A program made the translations under genes and the position numbers. Under the pieces are notes generated by a model. It was not told the DNA's origin. It did not search any database and saw only the letters and a list, made by a program, of their open reading frames with translations. This document shows positions 59,909-64,000 of a stretch of DNA of 64,000 nt, in pieces (positions within the stretch are counted from its first letter, which is position 1; every line of letters begins with the position of its first letter). This DNA is from Devosia oryziradicis (lineage in GTDB: Bacteria > Pseudomonadota > Alphaproteobacteria > Rhizobiales > Devosiaceae): contig NZ_CP068047.1 of the NCBI RefSeq assembly GCF_016698645.1, forward strand, positions 3,259,001 to 3,323,000, given 5' to 3'.

Positions 59909-61093
59909 CTATTTGATGGCGTTCAGCAGGGCATCGGCGAGCTCGCCGACGCGATCTTCCGGGATGCCCGCCACGTTGATGCGGCTGTCCCCGATCATAT
60001 AGATGCCGTTGTTGGCCTTAAGATGTTCAACCACCGAATTGTCGAGGCCCAACAGCGAAAACATGCCGCGATGGGCGGCGATGAAGTCGAAATCCTTCGA
60101 GTTCGAACGCTGGCGAATGGCCTCGCTCAGCTTTTCGCGCAGGCGGATCATGCGGCCACGCATCAGGTTGAGTTCAGCTTCCCATTCGACCCGCAGGGCG
60201 GCATCCTCGAGAATGGTGCGGATGATCTCGGCGCCATGATCGGGCGGTTGCGAATAGGCGCCGCGGATGATGTTGAGCAGCTGCGACTGCGCGATATCGG
60301 CCTGGGCGGCATCCCTGGCCACAAGAATGGCGGCACCGACGCGTTCGCGGTAGAGGCCGAAATTCTTCGAGCCCGAAAAGGCCACCAGCGCCTCGGGTAC
60401 CGAGGCGAGGACCTTGCGGGTGCCATAGGCATCTTCGACCAGGCCATCGCCGAAGCCAAGATAGGCCAGGTCGATGAAGGGCAGTGCGCCCGTGCGGGCC
60501 AGGCTGGCAGCGACCTTGTCCCACTGATCGGGCGTGAGATTTGCGCCGGTCGGGTTGTGGCAGCAGCCGTGCAGCAGGACGACGTCGTCCTTGCCCAGAC
60601 CATCGAGCGCGGCCAGCATCTGCTCGAACCGCACGCCGCGCGTCTCGGTGTCGAAATAGGGGTAGGTCTTGACCTTGAGGCCGGAATTTTCAGCGATCGG
60701 ATTGTGATTGGGCCAGGTCGGATCGGAAACCCAGACCGTTGCCCCTGGACGCGCGCGGTTGACCAGTTGCATCAGCACCCAGAGCGAGCCGGTGCCACCC
60801 GGCGCCTGGGCGATGCGGACGCGGGAGCGGTCGACGCTGTCGGCCAGCGCCAGGTCGAGCACGGCGGCGCCAAAGCCCTTGTTGCCGGCAATGCCCAGGT
60901 ACGTCTTGGTCTTTTCGTTTTGGAGAATGCGTTGCTCGGCCTTGCGAACCGCCGACATGACGGCGGTCACACCCTGCTCGTCCTTGTATACCCCCACGCC
61001 CAGGTCGATCTTGGTGGGACGCGGATCGGCCGCGTATTCACCCATGAGCGCCAGGATCTTGTCGCCAGGGGCCTTGGTGAGGGTTTCGAACAT
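59909..61093 (-). CDS. Aromatic/aspartate aminotransferase (class Ia)
   Basis: A 394-residue PLP enzyme of the TyrB/AspC group. It has IDLGVGVYKDEQG, QAPGGTGSL, the GCCHNPTGANLT loop, DLAYLGFG (Asp208, Tyr211), Schiff-base Lys243 in FSGSKNFGLYRER, and substrate-binding arginine near the C-terminus (DSRINVAG). It exchanges amino groups between aspartate or aromatic amino acids and 2-oxoglutarate. Which substrate is preferred is not clear, so no symbol is given. Confidence 0.94.
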   Translation of the reverse strand: MFETLTKAPGDKILALMGEYAADPRPTKIDLGVGVYKDEQGVTAVMSAVRKAEQRILQNEKTKTYLGIAGNKGFGAAVLDLALADSVDRSRVRIAQAPGGTGSLWVLMQLVNRARPGATVWVSDPTWPNHNPIAENSGLKVKTYPYFDTETRGVRFEQMLAALDGLGKDDVVLLHGCCHNPTGANLTPDQWDKVAASLARTGALPFIDLAYLGFGDGLVEDAYGTRKVLASVPEALVAFSGSKNFGLYRERVGAAILVARDAAQADIAQSQLLNIIRGAYSQPPDHGAEIIRTILEDAALRVEWEAELNLMRGRMIRLREKLSEAIRQRSNSKDFDFIAAHRGMFSLLGLDNSVVEHLKANNGIYMIGDSRINVAGIPEDRVGELADALLNAIK

Positions 61094-61163
61094 GTCTGGG
61101 GTCGTTCCGGTGGGAAGGCGGGGTTGTTATAGGCGGCGGCGGTAATTTTGCAATCGGCAAAAG

Positions 61164-62093
61164 TCAGCGTTTGAGGCCGGCTTTGTCGAGTTCGGTCATC
61201 AATTGCGGAATGATTTCAAAGAGATCGCCGATCAATGCCACGTCGGCGAGCTTGACGAGGGGCGCTTCGGGATCGGTGTTGATCGCGACGATCTTCTTGG
61301 CGCCCTGGATACCCGCGAGATGCTGGAGCGCGCCTGAAATGCCGATGGCGATGTAGAGATCGGGGGCGATGATCTTGCCGGTCTGCCCGACCTGCCAGTC
61401 ATTGGGGGCGTAGCCGGCGTCGACGGCGGCCCTTGTGGCACCGATCGCCGCACCGAGCCTTTTGGCAAGGGCTTCGATGAGATGGAAATTCTCAGCCGAG
61501 CCGAGCGCAACGCCGCCGCCCACCACGATCTGTGCCGTGGCGAGATCCGGCGTGTCGCTCTCGGTACGGTGCGCGGCGATCAGCTTCGCGGCGGAAACTA
61601 CACTGATATCAATGACTTCGATTGGCGCGTTGTTGCCGGTGGCGGCGGCGCGGAAGGCCGAGGCGCGGATGGTGAGGATATGCCGGGGCTGATCGTCGGT
61701 GACGGTCTGCAGCGCATTGCCGGCATAGATCGGGCGCTCGAACCTGTTGGGACCGAGGATTTTGACGACATCGGTGACCGGCATCAGGTCGAGTTTTGCC
61801 GCCAGACGCGGCAGACGATCCTTGCCGACGGAACCCGCGCTTTGCACGACGTACTGATGTTCTGTTGCCAGTGATTGGATGACGGAAACGTCGCTGTCCG
61901 TCGCACTCACGCCCTTGACGACCAGCACTTTTCGGATGCCGGCCAGCCTGGCGGCGTCGGTAGCGACAGTGTCGGTGTTTTGGCCGATGACCAGCAGGTC
62001 AATCGGACCCAGTTCGGCGACCGCGCCAACGACGCGGGCGGTGGCTGGCGAGAGCACGCCGAGATCGTGGTCAGCGATAACCAGCACGCTCAT
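61164..62093 (-). CDS. etfA: Electron transfer flavoprotein alpha subunit
   Basis: A 309-residue FAD-binding subunit. The C-terminal FAD domain shows VGQTGKIIAPDLYIAIGISG, ALQHLAGIQGAKKIVAINTD and EAPLVKLADVALIGDLFEI. ETF passes electrons from acyl-CoA and other dehydrogenases to ETF-ubiquinone oxidoreductase. The ATG at 62093 overlaps the etfB stop (TGATG); a GTG one codon earlier is less likely. The two subunits are thus translated together. Confidence 0.97.
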   Translation of the reverse strand: MSVLVIADHDLGVLSPATARVVGAVAELGPIDLLVIGQNTDTVATDAARLAGIRKVLVVKGVSATDSDVSVIQSLATEHQYVVQSAGSVGKDRLPRLAAKLDLMPVTDVVKILGPNRFERPIYAGNALQTVTDDQPRHILTIRASAFRAAATGNNAPIEVIDISVVSAAKLIAAHRTESDTPDLATAQIVVGGGVALGSAENFHLIEALAKRLGAAIGATRAAVDAGYAPNDWQVGQTGKIIAPDLYIAIGISGALQHLAGIQGAKKIVAINTDPEAPLVKLADVALIGDLFEIIPQLMTELDKAGLKR

Positions 62094-62851
62094 CACAGCG
62101 CCTCCATCTGGGAGACTTCGGCAGCGATGTAGGCGGCCAGTTCGGCGACCGAGCCCACCGTCTTTCCTGCCACACGGTCAGCAGGCGAGGATATCTTTTC
62201 GATGGTGAGGCGCGGGGCAAGATCGACACCGAACTCGGCCACAGGCCGCACGGCCAGCGGCTTGGAGCGGGCCTTCATCACCATGGGGAGGGCCACGTTG
62301 CGCGGCGTATTGAGGCGCAGGTCGGCCGTAACGATGGCCGGAAGCGGTATAGCGATGGTCTCGGTGCCGGAATCGACTTCCCTGGTTACTTCGAGCCCCT
62401 GCCCCGCCACCTTGAGGTTCGAGGCGAACGTCGCCTGGGGATGGTCCGTCAGCGCGGCGAGCATCTGGCCGACATGATTGCTGTCGTCGTCCACGGCCTG
62501 CTTGCCCAGCAGCACGATATCGGGGCTTTCCTCGGCGACGACCTTGGCCAGGAGCTTGGCTATGGCGAGGGTTTCGAGCTCGGCATCGGTCTCGATCAGG
62601 ATGCCGCGATGGGCTCCCATGGCCAATGCGGTCAGGATGACGTCATTGGCCGCTTTCGGTCCGATGGAAACGACGACGATTTCGTCGCCATGCCCCACCT
62701 CGCCCAACTGCACGGCGGCTTCCACCGCATGCTTGCAAAACGGGTTCATCGACATGCGGACGCCCGATGTTTCCACGCCCGTCCCATCGGGGCGGACGCG
62801 GATGCGGACGTTGTGATCGACAACCCGCTTGATGGCGACCAGGATTTTCAT
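62093..62851 (-). CDS. etfB: Electron transfer flavoprotein beta subunit
   Basis: A 252-residue subunit that binds AMP and forms the contact to partner dehydrogenases. It begins MKILVAIKRVVDHNVRIRV, has MSMNPFCKHAVEAAVQL, VLLGKQAVDDDSNHVGQML, and the recognition-loop ETIAIPLPAIVTADLRLNTPR region. It is directly upstream of etfA with a TGATG overlap. The gap to the next gene upstream is about 110 bases without a clear element. Confidence 0.97.
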   Translation of the reverse strand: MKILVAIKRVVDHNVRIRVRPDGTGVETSGVRMSMNPFCKHAVEAAVQLGEVGHGDEIVVVSIGPKAANDVILTALAMGAHRGILIETDAELETLAIAKLLAKVVAEESPDIVLLGKQAVDDDSNHVGQMLAALTDHPQATFASNLKVAGQGLEVTREVDSGTETIAIPLPAIVTADLRLNTPRNVALPMVMKARSKPLAVRPVAEFGVDLAPRLTIEKISSPADRVAGKTVGSVAELAAYIAAEVSQMEAL

Positions 62852-62962
62852 GGACTCTCCGGCAAGTTGCCGGTGTCATGGCAAAAATGGCTGATACGGG
62901 CAAGCCGCGCCGGGGGAAATTTGGGCTAGGACCGGCGCGATTGTTGGAAAGCGGTGCTGACG

Positions 62963-63292
62963 CTATTCGCGGCCGATGCTGATGTTGATGCCCTGCTCGC
63001 TGCAGACGTCGTAGGGAATGGTCGCCGGTTCAATGTCGTTGTCGGAGAACATGACGATGACGCTGGTCGAGCAGGCATTTCCCTGCATGTCCGCCTCGTA
63101 ATAGGTGATGCCGTCCTTGCTGCCGACGCGGCGGATCTGGCCATTGGCGACGGTGATCTTGAAAATGCTGCCGTTCGCCTCACCCGACAGCAGGATCGGC
63201 AGGGAATAGGTTGCGGCAGATGCCGGCAGCGGCAGGGCAATGAGGGCCACCAGCGCAAATGCGGCGGCAGAACGCAAATTTGTAAGATTCAT
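62963..63292 (-). CDS. Small secreted protein, unknown function
   Basis: A 109-residue product with a signal peptide (MNLTNLRSAAAFALVALIALPLPASA). The mature part, ATYSLPILLSGEANG to ACSTSVIVMFSDNDIEP and CSEQGINISIG, looks beta-rich with two cysteines that may pair. The ATG at 63292 has GGAGGA six bases upstream. It is divergent from the amidohydrolase gene. I do not recognise a family. Confidence 0.85.
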   Translation of the reverse strand: MNLTNLRSAAAFALVALIALPLPASAATYSLPILLSGEANGSIFKITVANGQIRRVGSKDGITYYEADMQGNACSTSVIVMFSDNDIEPATIPYDVCSEQGINISIGRE

Positions 63293-63433
63293 CAATATCC
63301 TCCATGATGCGCTACTACTGACTTAAGCCGTGTGTGGTGTCCATATGGCGCGGCCCGGCAAGCCAGATCGTGGTTGACGTTGCCAATTGGGACAGTGACA
63401 CTGACCCAGACTGAGACTGCTTCGGACCTCTTC

Positions 63434-64000
63434 ATGCCCGTATTGAACCGCATCGCCGAATTTCACGAGGAAATCGCCGGCTGGCGACGGGACTTTCACG
63501 CCCATCCTGAACTGCTCTATGACGTGGTGCGGACAGCCGGCGTGGTGGAAGAGAAGCTGCGGGACTTTGGCTGCGACGAGGTGGTGACCGGCATTGGCCG
63601 GACGGGCGTCGTCGGCATCATCAATGGCCGTACCAATGGCAGTGGCCGCACCATCGGGCTGCGCGCCGATATGGATGCCCTGCCGATGACCGAGAAGACA
63701 GGCAAGGCCTATGCGTCCACCCTCGAGGGCAAGATGCATGCCTGCGGCCATGACGGCCACACGGCAATGCTGCTGGGCGCGGCAAAGTATCTCTGCGAAA
63801 CGCGCAATTTCGACGGCCGCATCGCGGTGATCTTCCAGCCTGCCGAAGAAGGCGGCGCGGGGGGCAAGGCCATGCTCGATGACGGCCTGGTTGAGACGTT
63901 CGGCATCGACGAATTCTACGGCATGCACAATTGGCCGGGCATGCCGACGGGCCATTTCGGTATCCGCGCTGGCGGCATCATGGCGGCAACGGACCGGTTC
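63434..64000 (+). CDS. M20-family amidohydrolase (hippurate hydrolase type), partial
   Basis: The first 189 residues of a zinc-dependent peptidase/amidohydrolase. It has WRRDFHAHPEL, LRADMDALPM, the metal-binding MHACGHDGHTAMLLGAA, QPAEEGGAGGKAM and MHNWPG, all typical of the hippuricase/IAA-amino-acid hydrolase group. The gene runs off the right edge. ATG 63434 is used; an in-frame GTG at 63395 would add 13 residues. Substrate is probably an N-acylated amino acid. Confidence 0.95.
   Translation, partial: MPVLNRIAEFHEEIAGWRRDFHAHPELLYDVVRTAGVVEEKLRDFGCDEVVTGIGRTGVVGIINGRTNGSGRTIGLRADMDALPMTEKTGKAYASTLEGKMHACGHDGHTAMLLGAAKYLCETRNFDGRIAVIFQPAEEGGAGGKAMLDDGLVETFGIDEFYGMHNWPGMPTGHFGIRAGGIMAATDRF

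Overview
The window reads as ordinary chromosome of a GC-rich alphaproteobacterium of the order Hyphomicrobiales. Supporting traits are aerobic CobN with CbtAB cobalt uptake, short-form HisG paired with HisZ, a tRNA-His without the usual extra G-1, Zur-controlled znu genes, the ribF-ileS-lspA order, and many short palindromic repeats of alphaproteobacterial type. A Devosia-like organism fits best, but that name is inference from gene content, not from a database match. No phage, insertion sequence, CRISPR array or large mobile island was seen.

Layout. 1-7200 (minus): a cobalamin riboswitch heads a tightly overlapping operon cbtB-cbtA-cobW-(membrane protein)-cobN-(P-loop kinase)-cobO, covering cobalt uptake, metal handling and insertion into the corrin ring. 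Two members have no assigned function. 7246-9213: two tandem secreted paralogues of unknown function, a DUF2164 protein and a DUF486 membrane protein. 9236-12334: zinc uptake znuA divergent from znuC-znuB-zur, with two Zur-box-like sites between them. 12331-20839: GFA-type enzyme, rsmD, a pseudouridine synthase with a very long basic tail, a lipoprotein, lspA, ileS and ribF. 20844-27708: HAD phosphatase, degenerate EAL protein, ROK regulator divergent from a sigma-54 activator, EamA exporter and small conserved proteins. 27777-30060: groESL with promoter, CIRCE operator and strong terminator. 30108-36517: BrnA-like antitoxin without toxin, Sel1-repeat protein, TSUP permease, glycosyltransferase, and the operon hisS-hisZ-hisG.

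36593-44594: two small paralogous proteins beside a 30-bp palindrome, 3-methyladenine glycosylase, single-domain response regulator, L,D-transpeptidase, a TadG-like von Willebrand A protein, tRNA-His, and a large PAS 'histidine kinase' that has lost its phospho-acceptor histidine. 44689-52683: ferric-iron binding protein and permease without a linked ATPase, then a complete peptide-type ABC transporter whose two ATPases are fused. 52756-57921: an orphan tricarboxylate-type binding protein, GH13 and GH1 glucosidases, a UPF0149/SEC-C protein and a LacI-type operator. 57956-64000: Mrp ATPase, transaldolase-like aldolase, aromatic/aspartate aminotransferase, EtfBA, a small secreted protein and the start of an M20 amidohydrolase.

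The most unusual signals are a palindromic repeat inserted in frame in cobN, related repeats between genes (one apparently supplying a ribosome binding site), the tRNA-His/HisRS pair with altered identity, the kinase-dead PAS histidine kinase, the duplicated secreted proteins, and the paired small proteins with their palindrome. I did not find a clearly new multi-gene defence or mobile system. The best candidates for undescribed function are the two unassigned members of the B12 operon and the twin secreted proteins.
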